Of a stretch of DNA of 53,320 bases, positions 16,918 through 25,958 are shown piece after piece. A model generated the notes under the pieces. It worked only from the letters and a program-made list of their open reading frames with translations, searched no databases and was not told the origin of the DNA. Each line of letters starts with the position of its first letter. Position 1 is the first letter of the stretch. Source of the stretch: Mageeibacillus sp. UBA6980 (lineage in GTDB: Bacteria; Bacillota; Clostridia; Saccharofermentanales; Saccharofermentanaceae); the NCBI GenBank assembly GCA_002450095.1, contig DJYK01000021.1, positions 1 to 53,320 on the forward strand, given 5' to 3'. A program made the position numbers and the translations under genes.

Positions 16918-19575
16918 ATGGCAAGAATCGATTCAGTAAACAAGGTTTTCGATCCGAAGGAAGCGGAGCCGAGGCTTTATAATGAATGGAAGGATAAGGG
17001 TTATTTTAAGCCCGATAACGATGAGAGTAAGGAAACGTTCTCTATTGTAATGCCGCCCCCGAACATTACGGGTCAGCTTCATATGGGACACGCTCTTGAT
17101 AACACCTTGCAGGATATCCTCGTAAGATATAAGAGGATGAGGGGTTATTCCACGCTTTGGGTGCCCGGAACAGATCACGCTTCCATCGCTACCGAAGCGA
17201 AGATCGTAGAGCAGATGAGATCCGAGGGGATCTACAAAGAAGACCTCGGAAGAGACGGTTTTCTCGAGCGCGCATGGGACTGGAAGAAGAAGTACGGCGG
17301 AAGGATCGTTGAGCAGCTTAAGAAGATGGGATCGTCCTGTGACTGGGATCACGAGAGATTTACGATGGACGAAGGCTGCTCCGATGCCGTTAAGGAAGTA
17401 TTCGTAAAGTACTATGAACAGGGATATATCTACAGGGGAGAGAGGATCATCAACTGGTGTCCTCACTGCCTGACCTCTATCTCCAATGCAGAGGTTGAAT
17501 ATGAGGATCAGGAAGGTTCATTCTGGCACTTAAAGTATCCTTTTGAAGACGGAACGGGTTATATCGAGCTTGCAACGACAAGACCTGAGACTTTATTGGG
17601 TGATACCGCAGTAGCAGTAAACCCCAAGGATGAAAGATATAAGGATATCATCGGAAAGATGCTCGTCCTGCCTCTTGTAGGCAGAAAGATACCGGTTATC
17701 GCCGATGACTATGTTGATGTTGAATTCGGTACGGGTGCCGTTAAGATCACGCCCGCTCACGATCCTAATGACTTCGAAGTCGGAAGAAGACATGATCTCG
17801 AGGTTATCACTGTTCTTACGGAAGATGCCAAGATAACAGATGATTATCCGAAGTATGCCGGCATGGACAGATATGAGGCCAGAAAGGCTATCGTAAAGGA
17901 TCTTGAGGAGGGAGGATTCCTTCTTAAGACTGAGCCGCATAACCATAATGTCGGTACTTGCTACCGCTGCGGAACAACTATCGAGCCTCGTGTATCTTTG
18001 CAGTGGTTCGTTAAGATGGAAGAACTTGCCAAGCCCGCCATTGAAGCGGTTAAGACCGGTAAGACCAGGTTCGTTCCTCAAAGGTTCGAGAAGAATTATT
18101 TTAACTGGATGAACGATATCCGCGACTGGTGTATCAGCAGACAGCTTTGGTGGGGACACAGGATACCTGCATTCTACTGTGATGACTGCGGGGAGATCGT
18201 CGTTACAAAGGATGATGAGGCTGTTTGCCCTAAGTGCGGAAAGAAGATGCGTCAGGATCCCGATACTCTTGATACATGGTTCTCGTCTGCGTTGTGGCCG
18301 TTCTCTACGCTCGGATGGCCGGAGAAGACAAGCGATCTTGCAAGATTCTATCCTACGGACACGCTCGTTACGGGTTACGACATCATTACGTTCTGGGTAT
18401 CGAGGATGATGGTAGCCGGATGCGCTCATATGAATGAGGTCCCGTTCAAGGACGTATTGATCCACGGTCTTGTAAGAGACTCGCAGGGAAGAAAGATGAG
18501 TAAGTCGTTAGGTAACGGTATCGATCCTCTCGAGATCATCGACAAGTACGGTGCCGATGCTTTAAGATTCGCACTTGTAACGGGTAATGCTCCCGGAAAC
18601 GATCAGAGATTCCAGGAAGACAAGATCGAGATGGGCAGGAATTTCTCCAACAAGATCTGGAATGCCATGAGATTCGTTATCATGAACTGTCCCGATGATC
18701 TTTCTTATGAGAATGTCGATGCTTCAAGATATACACTTGAAGATAAGTGGATACTTACGGGACTTAACAGACTTATAAAAGAAGTAACCGTTAACTACGA
18801 GAATTACGATTACGGAGTAGCCTTGCAGAAGATCGTAGACTTTATTTGGGAGTCTTACTGCGACTGGTACATCGAGATCGCGAAGAGCCGTCTGTTCGAT
18901 GAGAACTGCCCGACGAGAAATGAGGCGCTGTATCTTTTGAATAACGTACTCGGTACTCTGATGAAGCTTCTGCATCCCGTCATGCCGTTCCTGACAGAAG
19001 AGGTTTACAGGAATCTTGTTATCGATGAGAAGTCTGATTCCATCATGATCTCCGACTGGCCTGATGCCGATAAGGTACCTTCATTCCCTTCTGATGAGAA
19101 GATGATGAGTACTCTTATGGGTGCCATCAGATCTATGAGAAACATCAGAGCGGAGATGAACGTTGCTCCCTCACGTAAGGCTCACATCATCGTTGTAACT
19201 GCTTCTGATGATGTAGGAGCAATGTTTACCGACGGAGTCGCTTTCCTCGAGAGACTTGCTTCTGTAGGATCCATGGAGATCAAGAAGGATAAAGAAGGCA
19301 TTCCTTCAACTGCGGTTGCTGCTCAGTTTGAAGGCGGGCAGATCTATATGCCTCTTGAGGATCTTATCGATATCGGTAAGGAACTTGAGCGTCTTTCCAA
19401 GGAGAAGGAGAAGTTCGAAGGCGAGATCAAGCGCCTTAACGGAAAGCTCTCGAATGAGAATTTCACTTCTAAAGCCCCTGCTAATGTCGTAGCGGCCGAG
19501 AGAGAGAAACTTACAAAGTATGAGGAGATGCTCAAGAACATTTCCGAGAGAATAGAGACATTATCGGCTCTTTGA
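16918..19575 (+). CDS. valS: valyl-tRNA synthetase
   Basis: Charges tRNA-Val. At 885 residues it has full length. The HIGH motif is in PPPNITGQLHMGHALDNT near residue 43; the editing domain carries TTRPETLLGDTAVAV and the GTGAVKITPAHD segment; KMSKSLGNGIDP is near residue 526. A zinc-like CDDCG/CPKCG pair lies around 415-435. The C-terminal 60 residues form the coiled coil typical of ValS (LERLSKEKEKFEGEI). Its stop codon overlaps a possible TTG start of the next gene, but that gene more likely starts at 19599. Confidence 0.97.
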   Translation: MARIDSVNKVFDPKEAEPRLYNEWKDKGYFKPDNDESKETFSIVMPPPNITGQLHMGHALDNTLQDILVRYKRMRGYSTLWVPGTDHASIATEAKIVEQMRSEGIYKEDLGRDGFLERAWDWKKKYGGRIVEQLKKMGSSCDWDHERFTMDEGCSDAVKEVFVKYYEQGYIYRGERIINWCPHCLTSISNAEVEYEDQEGSFWHLKYPFEDGTGYIELATTRPETLLGDTAVAVNPKDERYKDIIGKMLVLPLVGRKIPVIADDYVDVEFGTGAVKITPAHDPNDFEVGRRHDLEVITVLTEDAKITDDYPKYAGMDRYEARKAIVKDLEEGGFLLKTEPHNHNVGTCYRCGTTIEPRVSLQWFVKMEELAKPAIEAVKTGKTRFVPQRFEKNYFNWMNDIRDWCISRQLWWGHRIPAFYCDDCGEIVVTKDDEAVCPKCGKKMRQDPDTLDTWFSSALWPFSTLGWPEKTSDLARFYPTDTLVTGYDIITFWVSRMMVAGCAHMNEVPFKDVLIHGLVRDSQGRKMSKSLGNGIDPLEIIDKYGADALRFALVTGNAPGNDQRFQEDKIEMGRNFSNKIWNAMRFVIMNCPDDLSYENVDASRYTLEDKWILTGLNRLIKEVTVNYENYDYGVALQKIVDFIWESYCDWYIEIAKSRLFDENCPTRNEALYLLNNVLGTLMKLLHPVMPFLTEEVYRNLVIDEKSDSIMISDWPDADKVPSFPSDEKMMSTLMGAIRSMRNIRAEMNVAPSRKAHIIVVTASDDVGAMFTDGVAFLERLASVGSMEIKKDKEGIPSTAVAAQFEGGQIYMPLEDLIDIGKELERLSKEKEKFEGEIKRLNGKLSNENFTSKAPANVVAAEREKLTKYEEMLKNISERIETLSAL

Positions 19576-19598
19576 GTCAGGATCTGAGGAGGTTCATT

Positions 19599-20291
19599 AT
19601 GGGAACAGGATTTGAGAATAACGGGTTGATCGCAAAGTTGCCTCAGGAAGGCGTTCATTGCTTTCCCGCAAATGAGTCGCAGATAAAAACAAGGAGGATC
19701 GTTACGATCATTCTCATGGTCGCATTCATCGCTCTTACTGTCGTTTTCTGCTTGGTCCTCGCCAAAAAGCAGTATATACTCGGCGGAATCTGCGGAGTCG
19801 GATTTATCATCAGCCTTCTCGTTTTTATCCAGTCTTTCCTGATCGCGAAGTACCGTGTTGCTGTAGATTATAACGAGAAGAAGATCGTTTTGAGATACCG
19901 TTTCAGCCTTATCGATATTCCTTTTGACAGCTTTGACGCCAGAGAAGGTGAACCCGACAAGGCAGAGGAGATGCTCAATAATGCGATGAATCAGGGATCT
20001 GTCACAAAGTATCTTGTACTCGACAACGTCTTCGATGAAGCATGCTATCAGACATCGACCAAGGATCTTGCTTCCAAGGAAGACTTCGAGAAATTGAAGA
20101 AAGAGGCTTTCGCGATTGCCGATGCTTACGGCGCGAGAAACAGCGAGGAGGCGATCAAGCCCAATACCGATGCTGACGCGGCTGCCGCCAAGAAAGAGAA
20201 TATGAAGGATATCACTCCCGGTGAGCTCAACGATGATGATATCGATGCGATCGTTGACGAGGTAACTGACGAGCATAACGAGAGAAAGTAA
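19599..20291 (+). CDS. two-helix membrane protein of unknown function
   Basis: A 230-residue protein I do not recognise. I start it at the ATG at 19599 because GAGGAGG stands at 19586-19592; a TTG within the valS stop would add nine residues without a ribosome binding site. Two membrane helices lie near residues 33-53 and 57-78 with a very short turn between them. The segment after them (AKYRVAVDYNEKKIVLRYRFSLIDIPFDSF) resembles a bacterial PH-like domain, which often follows such a helix pair. The tail is long and acidic. It is cotranscribed with valS. Function unknown. Confidence 0.75.
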   Translation: MGTGFENNGLIAKLPQEGVHCFPANESQIKTRRIVTIILMVAFIALTVVFCLVLAKKQYILGGICGVGFIISLLVFIQSFLIAKYRVAVDYNEKKIVLRYRFSLIDIPFDSFDAREGEPDKAEEMLNNAMNQGSVTKYLVLDNVFDEACYQTSTKDLASKEDFEKLKKEAFAIADAYGARNSEEAIKPNTDADAAAAKKENMKDITPGELNDDDIDAIVDEVTDEHNERK

Positions 20292-20508
20292 AGCTTAAGA
20301 AGAGTGCCTTTCTGAGTATCACTGTTGCCGTCACAGCGGTAACCGGCATAGTATTTACGACCTGAGGACTGTGGTTCATCACAGTCCTTTATGGGTGTTT
20401 ATAGCCGTATACGTGCTTATAATCGTCCTGTATCTTATTATCAACAGGATCCTTATGGTCAGGATCAGGCAAATGACGCCGGCCGAAGTGCTGAAGAACA
20501 GGGAATGA
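20291..20508 (+). pseudogene. frameshifted C-terminal remnant of an FtsX-type ABC permease
   Basis: No intact gene fills this stretch, but two reading frames join into one decayed tail. Frame one (20291-20362) reads KLKKSAFLSITVAVTAVTGI as a membrane helix and stops at TGA 20363. Frame two (20356-20508) reads a second helix, LWVFIAVYVLIIVLYLIINR, and ends MTPAEVLKNRE. That ending is typical of the last residues of SalY/FtsX-like ABC permeases in clostridia. There is no start codon and the rest of the permease is missing. Probably the end of a lost transporter gene. Confidence 0.6.
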
Positions 20509-20527
20509 TATTAAGATTTAAGATTAG

Positions 20528-20550
20528 ATAAGGCTAACTTGCCTTATTTT
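20528..20550 (+). terminator. terminator before fba
   Basis: ATAAGGC pairs with GCCTTAT over a six-base loop, followed by a short T run. It would end the valS transcript after the permease remnant. Confidence 0.6.
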
Positions 20551-20555
20551 CGCGG

Positions 20556-20583
20556 TTGCATTTTGGCTGAAAGATTGTAAGAT
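20556..20583 (+). promoter_or_regulatory. fba promoter
   Basis: TTGCAT (20556-20561), a 16-base spacer and TAAGAT (20578-20583). Start near 20590; a perfect AGGAGG lies at 20604-20609 before the ATG at 20618. Confidence 0.55.
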
Positions 20584-20617
20584 ATTAGAGGTTAACAATT
20601 TTTAGGAGGACATATAT

Positions 20618-21484
20618 ATGGCATTAGTTTCTGCTGTAGAAATGATCAACAAGGCCCACGAGGGACATTACGCAATTCCTGCGTTCAACACAAACAACCT
20701 CGAGTGGACACAGTGCATCTTGAGAGCTGTTCAGGAGACAAATACTCCTGTAATGATCCAGACTTCTGAGGGTGCTGCTAAGTACATGGGCGGATACAAG
20801 ATGGTAGTTGATATGGTTAACGACCTCATCGATTCCATGGGTATCACTGTTCCTGTTGCTTTACACCTTGACCACGGTACATACGAGGGTGCTAAGGCTT
20901 GTATCGAGGTCGGTTACTCTTCCGTTATGTTCGACGGTTCTCACTTCCCGATCGAAGAGAACATCGCTAAGTCCAAGGAGATCATCGAGCTCGCACACGC
21001 TAAGGGTGTTTCCGTAGAGTGCGAAGTCGGCGGTATCGGCGGTACAGAGGATGGCGTTACATCCAACGGTGAGCTCGCAGATCCTGCTGAGTGCAAGCTC
21101 ATTGCTGACCTCGGCGTAGATTTCCTCGCTGCAGGTATCGGTAACATCCACGGTAAGTATCCTGAGAACTGGGCAGGCCTTAACTTCGACAGACTTGCTG
21201 AGATCAAGGAAGCTATCGGCGGTAAGCCTATGGTTCTCCACGGCGGTTCCGGTATTCCTTTCGAGCAGACAAAGAAGGCTGTTTCTCTCGGTGTTTCCAA
21301 GATCAACATCAACACAGAGCTCCAGCTCGTATTCGCTGCTGCTACACGTAAGTACATCGAAGACGGTAAGGACCTCGAGGGTAAGGGCTACGATCCCCGT
21401 AAGCTCCTCAAGCCCGGCTGTGAGGCTATCGTTGCTAAGGCTAAGGAACTCTGCGAAGGTTTTGAGGCTGCAGGCAAGGCTTAA
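20618..21484 (+). CDS. fba: class II fructose-1,6-bisphosphate aldolase
   Basis: Zinc-dependent aldolase that splits fructose 1,6-bisphosphate in glycolysis. The 288-residue protein has the zinc ligand His in ALHLDHGTYEGAK (catalytic Asp in the same motif), the glutamate in CEVGGIGGTEDG, the ligand histidines in GNIHGKY and LHGGSGIP, and the NINTELQ phosphate-binding segment. It stands alone between its own promoter and terminator. Codon choice is tighter than in the neighbours (much AAG, GGT, CTC), as expected of a highly expressed gene. Confidence 0.97.
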   Translation: MALVSAVEMINKAHEGHYAIPAFNTNNLEWTQCILRAVQETNTPVMIQTSEGAAKYMGGYKMVVDMVNDLIDSMGITVPVALHLDHGTYEGAKACIEVGYSSVMFDGSHFPIEENIAKSKEIIELAHAKGVSVECEVGGIGGTEDGVTSNGELADPAECKLIADLGVDFLAAGIGNIHGKYPENWAGLNFDRLAEIKEAIGGKPMVLHGGSGIPFEQTKKAVSLGVSKININTELQLVFAAATRKYIEDGKDLEGKGYDPRKLLKPGCEAIVAKAKELCEGFEAAGKA

Positions 21485-21509
21485 TAGTCTGACCATCTGT
21501 TTAAACGCG

Positions 21510-21540
21510 AAGGCTGCCTTATGGCAGCCTTTGTTTATAT
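21510..21540 (+). terminator. terminator after fba
   Basis: AAGGCTGCC (21510-21518) pairs perfectly with GGCAGCCTT (21523-21531) over a TTAT loop; an interrupted T run follows. Confidence 0.85.
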
Positions 21541-21552
21541 ATTGATTTCTTG

Positions 21553-21561
21553 TGGTATAAT
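21553..21561 (+). promoter_or_regulatory. extended -10 promoter of the moxR operon
   Basis: TGGTATAAT at 21553-21561 is an exact extended -10 element; no -35 box is seen. Start near 21568, then AAAGGGGAT before the ATG at 21601. It probably drives the six-gene run to 26857. Confidence 0.6.
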
Positions 21562-21600
21562 GGTCAAAGAATTTTTAAGTGAACAAAGGGGATAAGATTA

Positions 21601-22605
21601 ATGGATCAGCAGATCGAACAGGTTAAGACCGATATCACTGTCGACCAGATGAGTCGCGCACAGAGCATTATCACCGGGATGAAGAATTATTATGAGTCCA
21701 AGATGGTAGGTCAGGAAAGATTAGGCCTTTCCCTTATCATCTCCATGATGGCCAACGGACACATTCTTCTCGAATCGGTTCCGGGACTTGCTAAGACAAC
21801 TGCCGCTAAGGTGGTAACGGAATCTGTTAACGGACAGTTCTCGAGGATACAGTGTACACCGGATCTTCTTCCGAGTGATATCATCGGAACACAGACCTTT
21901 AACATGAGCAACAACACTTTCGAGACGAAGATAGGTCCCGTGTTCGCGAACTTCGTACTTCTCGATGAGATCAACCGTTCCAGTGCCAAGACTCAGAGTG
22001 CGATGCTCGAGGCGATGCAGGAAAGGACCGTAAGTATCGGAGGAACAAGTTACAAACTTCCCGATGTGTTTATCGTCGTTGCTACGCAGAACCCTATCGA
22101 GCAGGAAGGTACATATGAGCTGTCGGAAGCCCAGCTCGACAGATTCCTTCTCAAAGAGGTCATAACATATCCTACGGCTTCGCAGGAAGTCGAGATACTT
22201 AACAGGATTGAATCCGGTGTATTCACTTCTGTAACTCCCGTTGCATCGATAGATGACGTCGTATTCCTTCAGGATATCTGTAAGAAGATCTATATCGCTC
22301 CTACGATCAAGAAGTATATCGTGGATATCGTTCAGGCTTCGAGAAATCCTTCCGAGTCCATCTTCAAGGATCTCGCACCTTATGTCGCGATGGGTGCGTC
22401 CACCCGTGCTGCAATCGCCTTTATGGAAACTTCAAAGGCTGTTGCGTTGTCGCAGGGAAGGGCGTATGTCACACCCGATGACGTTAAGGAGATGCGTCAC
22501 GAAGTCTTAAGACACAGGATCATGCTCAATTTTGCCGCGATCGCTGACGGCGTTAAGGCGGAGACAATAATAGACGCTATTTTCAAGTCTGTTAATACAC
22601 CATGA
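21601..22605 (+). CDS. MoxR-family AAA+ ATPase
   Basis: MoxR ATPases act as chaperones for metal-binding VWA proteins encoded next to them. The 334 residues hold Walker A GLAKTTAAK (residues about 62-70), Walker B VLLDEINRSSAKTQSAMLEA, sensor 1 VVATQNPIEQEGTYELSEAQ with LDRFL, and the C-terminal lid. It is first in a tightly packed operon: DUF58 protein, small membrane protein, two VWA proteins and a TPR-like protein. This is the order of Bat-type (Bacteroides aerotolerance) operons. The following gene overlaps its stop by four bases. Confidence 0.95.
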   Translation: MDQQIEQVKTDITVDQMSRAQSIITGMKNYYESKMVGQERLGLSLIISMMANGHILLESVPGLAKTTAAKVVTESVNGQFSRIQCTPDLLPSDIIGTQTFNMSNNTFETKIGPVFANFVLLDEINRSSAKTQSAMLEAMQERTVSIGGTSYKLPDVFIVVATQNPIEQEGTYELSEAQLDRFLLKEVITYPTASQEVEILNRIESGVFTSVTPVASIDDVVFLQDICKKIYIAPTIKKYIVDIVQASRNPSESIFKDLAPYVAMGASTRAAIAFMETSKAVALSQGRAYVTPDDVKEMRHEVLRHRIMLNFAAIADGVKAETIIDAIFKSVNTP

Positions 22606-23483
22606 GATTAGACTACGTATCAAGGATCAGCACAGGTCTTCAAAGATACAAGAAAATAGCAACAAAGAAGGCCACAAGCAGAGTTCTGGACGGTTCATAT
22701 AACTCCATTTACAAGGGGAGAAGTATGAACTTTGATGAACTGCGCGAATATGTTCCGGGCGATGACATCAAGGATATAGACTGGAAGGCCACTTCGAGAT
22801 CTCAAAAGGTCCTTGTAAGGCAGTACATTGCCGAGAAGAAGCACAATATCATGTTGGTGTTCGATACCAATAAGAGGATGCTCGCAGATACCGACGAGGG
22901 CGAGGAGAAGCGCGACGTGGCTTTGATCTGCGGAGGGTCGTTGGCGTATATGGTAAACCACAACGGTGACTATGTAAGCGCGATCTTTCCGAGTGAGACT
23001 TCACTATGTTTTTTCCCGTTTAAGCGCGGTCTTCTGAATATCGAGCGGATACTGAGCAAATATCACGATACGGTGGGATTCGATAACCGTTCATGTCTCG
23101 ATAAGGCTCTCTCTCATATCATAAGGAACATAAGAAGAAGGATGATAATCGTCATCATTACCGACATGGAGGGTATAAGAGGTTTATCAGAGTCTTTGTT
23201 AAGGCAGCTTATGATCGTTCATGATGTCCTCATCGTTAACGTCAGCGATGCGGATATGTTCGGTAAGAAGATATACAGTATAGACAGAAGAGATTATCTT
23301 CCTCCGTTTTTGTCCGAGAGTAAAAAGCTCCGCACTCTGTCTATGAAAAAGCGTCAGGAGATAATCGACGAGTGCGAAGAGAAACTCAACCGTCAGGGAA
23401 TAGCGCACGTGACAGTGAATAAGACCGATCACATCGAGAGGGATCTTATCGAGCTTCTCGAGAAGCATAAGCTTTGGAAGTGA
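22602..23483 (+). CDS. DUF58 protein (VWA-related)
   Basis: A 293-residue cytoplasmic protein of the DUF58 family, always found beside MoxR ATPases. The diagnostic segment is GDDIKDIDWKATSRSQKVLVRQY near residues 53-75. After it, a VWA-like Rossmann fold begins (MLVFDTNKRM) in which the MIDAS serines are not preserved. The VIITDMEGI strand follows. The start lies in an ATGA overlap with moxR, giving fixed stoichiometry. Its role is unproven; it is thought to assist assembly of the VWA membrane proteins. Confidence 0.92.
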   Translation: MRLDYVSRISTGLQRYKKIATKKATSRVLDGSYNSIYKGRSMNFDELREYVPGDDIKDIDWKATSRSQKVLVRQYIAEKKHNIMLVFDTNKRMLADTDEGEEKRDVALICGGSLAYMVNHNGDYVSAIFPSETSLCFFPFKRGLLNIERILSKYHDTVGFDNRSCLDKALSHIIRNIRRRMIIVIITDMEGIRGLSESLLRQLMIVHDVLIVNVSDADMFGKKIYSIDRRDYLPPFLSESKKLRTLSMKKRQEIIDECEEKLNRQGIAHVTVNKTDHIERDLIELLEKHKLWK

Positions 23484-23486
23484 ACT

Positions 23487-23972
23487 ATGCCGACTACAGT
23501 TGAAGTACAAAAGATGTTCCGATACTCTGCTTTGCCGATGCAGCTTACGCTTATCGCTCTTATTGCGGTGACTTTGCTTCTCATCCTGCTGTTTCTTCTT
23601 AGGTTTCTGAAGAATAAGAGGGAAGGCAGGAAGAATACGATCAAGTCCATCCTGTGGGAGCAGCCTGATATTGAGAAGCTAAGGCAGGAATATCTGGCGA
23701 GGCTCATGAAGATCGAAATGGAGTTTGATGCCGATAACACGAGAATCAGACCGTCTTATGAACAGATGAGTGTGCTTGTACGTGATTTTGTTTTTAAGGC
23801 GACCGGAATTGATGTTCCGAAGTACACTCTGTCTGAATTAAGAAGCACGGATCTTCACGAACTGACAGATCTTATAGAAGAATACTATGAACCTGAATTC
23901 GACAAGATTTCAGCGGGCGATGTAAAGACATCGATAGGTAAGACGCGGCAGGTGATCTCGAGATGGAATTAA
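23487..23972 (+). CDS. single-helix membrane protein of the Bat operon
   Basis: A 161-residue protein with one membrane helix near residues 17-40 (LTLIALIAVTLLLILLFLLR), a short basic turn (KNKREGRKN) and a helical soluble domain. Its size, topology and place between the DUF58 gene and the first VWA gene match the DUF4381-type proteins of such operons, but sequence similarity is too weak to call. It starts three bases after the DUF58 gene and overlaps the next gene by ten bases. Confidence 0.75.
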   Translation: MPTTVEVQKMFRYSALPMQLTLIALIAVTLLLILLFLLRFLKNKREGRKNTIKSILWEQPDIEKLRQEYLARLMKIEMEFDADNTRIRPSYEQMSVLVRDFVFKATGIDVPKYTLSELRSTDLHELTDLIEEYYEPEFDKISAGDVKTSIGKTRQVISRWN

Positions 23973-24997
23973 AGTACAGTATAGCTCTTTATATATGTGC
24001 TGCGGTGGCACTCGGGTTCATCCTGTTCTCCTTTATCAGGTTCCGAAGGATGAGAAGATTTAAAGGCGGAACCAAGGCCGTTGAAGCGGATTACATTAAG
24101 GAGATTCCTTATTTCCGAAGAAAACTCATAATCTATAAGATCCTAAAGTTCATCCTGTCTTTTGTGATAATCATAAATATCCTTATCTCGGGTTTTCTGA
24201 TGGCCATGCCTTATAAGACCGAGGTTACCGAGGTCAAGAATCTGAACCGCGATATCATCCTGTGTATGGATATATCTACCACCGTAGATCATCTTAACTT
24301 TGAATTGGTCGGTAAGCTTAAGGAGATGGTCGAGAACCTGAACGGAGAGAGATTCGGTATAGTGATCTTCAATACGACACCCTTATATCTTGTTCCGCTC
24401 ACGACTGATTATGAAGAAGTGATCGAACAGCTGGATATAATAGAGGAGGCCCTGGAGCTTCGATACGATTACTACGAGGGGAGAGGTTCATACAGCCAGA
24501 GACTCGTCGATCTCGATGAATATATCAGCGCCGGTACGCTTATAGGCAATTCGGAGAGAGGTTCATCCATAATCGGAGACGGACTTGCCGCGGCCGCCCT
24601 TGACTTTAACAATATCGAAGAAGATCCTGACAGATCGAGGATAATTATATTCTCGACGGACAACGATCTTCAGGGAACCGAGATAGTAACCCTGCCTGAG
24701 GCGGCGCAGCTTTGTGTCGACAGAGGGATAATCGTTTACGGTATCGGAACCGAACAGATGTATTCTTCCGATAAGAGGATGATGAAAAATGCCGTAGAGC
24801 TTACCGGAGGTGAGTTCTATTACGGCGAGAGCGAACATGTGGTTAATAACATCGTTGATAACATACTTGAACAGGTCGCGACGCTTGATACGGTTGAGTA
24901 TGAGATGAGAGAGAATGTGACTCCTCAGATCCCGTTCATAATCCTGGTGATATCGATGGCGTGTATGATACTTTTGGAATGGCTTTGTAAGGTGTAA
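23963..24997 (+). CDS. BatA-like VWA-domain membrane protein
   Basis: A 344-residue protein with membrane helices near residues 5-25 and 57-78, a VWA domain at about 90-305 facing outward, and a last helix at 323-341. The MIDAS metal site is largely kept: DISTT replaces DxSxS, then a Thr in PLTTDYEE and an Asp in FSTDND. This plan (two helices, VWA, one helix) is that of BatA/BatB. Likely substrate of the MoxR ATPase. Confidence 0.87.
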   Translation: MELKYSIALYICAAVALGFILFSFIRFRRMRRFKGGTKAVEADYIKEIPYFRRKLIIYKILKFILSFVIIINILISGFLMAMPYKTEVTEVKNLNRDIILCMDISTTVDHLNFELVGKLKEMVENLNGERFGIVIFNTTPLYLVPLTTDYEEVIEQLDIIEEALELRYDYYEGRGSYSQRLVDLDEYISAGTLIGNSERGSSIIGDGLAAAALDFNNIEEDPDRSRIIIFSTDNDLQGTEIVTLPEAAQLCVDRGIIVYGIGTEQMYSSDKRMMKNAVELTGGEFYYGESEHVVNNIVDNILEQVATLDTVEYEMRENVTPQIPFIILVISMACMILLEWLCKV

Positions 24998-25001
24998 GAA
25001 T

Positions 25002-25958
25002 ATGGAAGACATCATCTTTGAACCTATAATACCCATACCCGTCATGGCAGTGATCTGCGTTGTCCTTATCGTGTTCAAAAGGAGAGGTGTCATGCCGTAT
25101 ATACGACAGATACTTATCGTTCTTCTGTTGTTTGTGATCAATCTGCGTCCGATGTATGCTACCGAGAATATCAAGGTAAAGACTCAGAAGATGGATCTGA
25201 ATGTCCTTCTTGTGGTTGACGATACCATAAGCATGATCGCTTCGGATCAGGAAGGGTACGAGACCAGACTGGATAAGGCAAAAGCGGATATGAACTATAT
25301 CGTTGAGAATCTTCCCGGAGCGAAGTTCTCGGTCATCTGCTTCAACAATAACACTCATGTAATGACTCCGTTTACCGATTCTGCAGATTATTTAAGGAAT
25401 GCGATCGATTCTGTCTATCCTTTGTCTCCGTCCTATGCAACCGGAACCAATATCAGCATCTGCATCGAGACGCTGGAGGATGTTCTGTACGAGGCGAGTC
25501 AGACAAGCGGAAAATCTCAGTTTGTAATGTTCTTCTTAAGTGACGGAGAGAACACGGATAATAATCAGAGCGGAACTTTTTACGATCTGGATGATTTTAT
25601 TGCCGGCGGAGCGGTGATGGGATACGGAACGGAAAGAGGCGGGCATATGAATTATTATGACGCTCTTCATGATGTATACCGTCCCGTTGTCGATACAAGG
25701 TATTATGCTGATTCTGAAGCTGTTTCAAGGATCGATGAGACTAACCTTCGAAGCATTGCACAGCAGATCCATGTTCCTTATATAAATATGGGCAGTAATG
25801 AAGAACTCGACGATGTTCTTGAGAATCTGAGGACCGACTTCCTGTCTGAACCCGAAGAACAGTACAAGACGGGATATTCGGATATCTACTTTATCCTGAT
25901 GATCCCTCTGGCACTGTTGACGGCCTATGAATTCATAAGCCTGAGAAGGAGGGGATGA
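25002..25958 (+). CDS. BatB-like VWA-domain membrane protein
   Basis: Second VWA protein of the operon, 318 residues. Helices near 5-22 and 30-47, VWA domain about 65-280, a final helix near 290-310. The metal site reads DDTIS in place of DxSxS, with the Thr in ATGTNIS and Asp in LSDGEN. It starts four bases after the first VWA gene and overlaps the next (ATGA). The two proteins are only distantly alike, suggesting a heterodimer-type pair as for BatA/BatB. Confidence 0.87.
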   Translation: MEDIIFEPIIPIPVMAVICVVLIVFKRRGVMPYIRQILIVLLLFVINLRPMYATENIKVKTQKMDLNVLLVVDDTISMIASDQEGYETRLDKAKADMNYIVENLPGAKFSVICFNNNTHVMTPFTDSADYLRNAIDSVYPLSPSYATGTNISICIETLEDVLYEASQTSGKSQFVMFFLSDGENTDNNQSGTFYDLDDFIAGGAVMGYGTERGGHMNYYDALHDVYRPVVDTRYYADSEAVSRIDETNLRSIAQQIHVPYINMGSNEELDDVLENLRTDFLSEPEEQYKTGYSDIYFILMIPLALLTAYEFISLRRRG

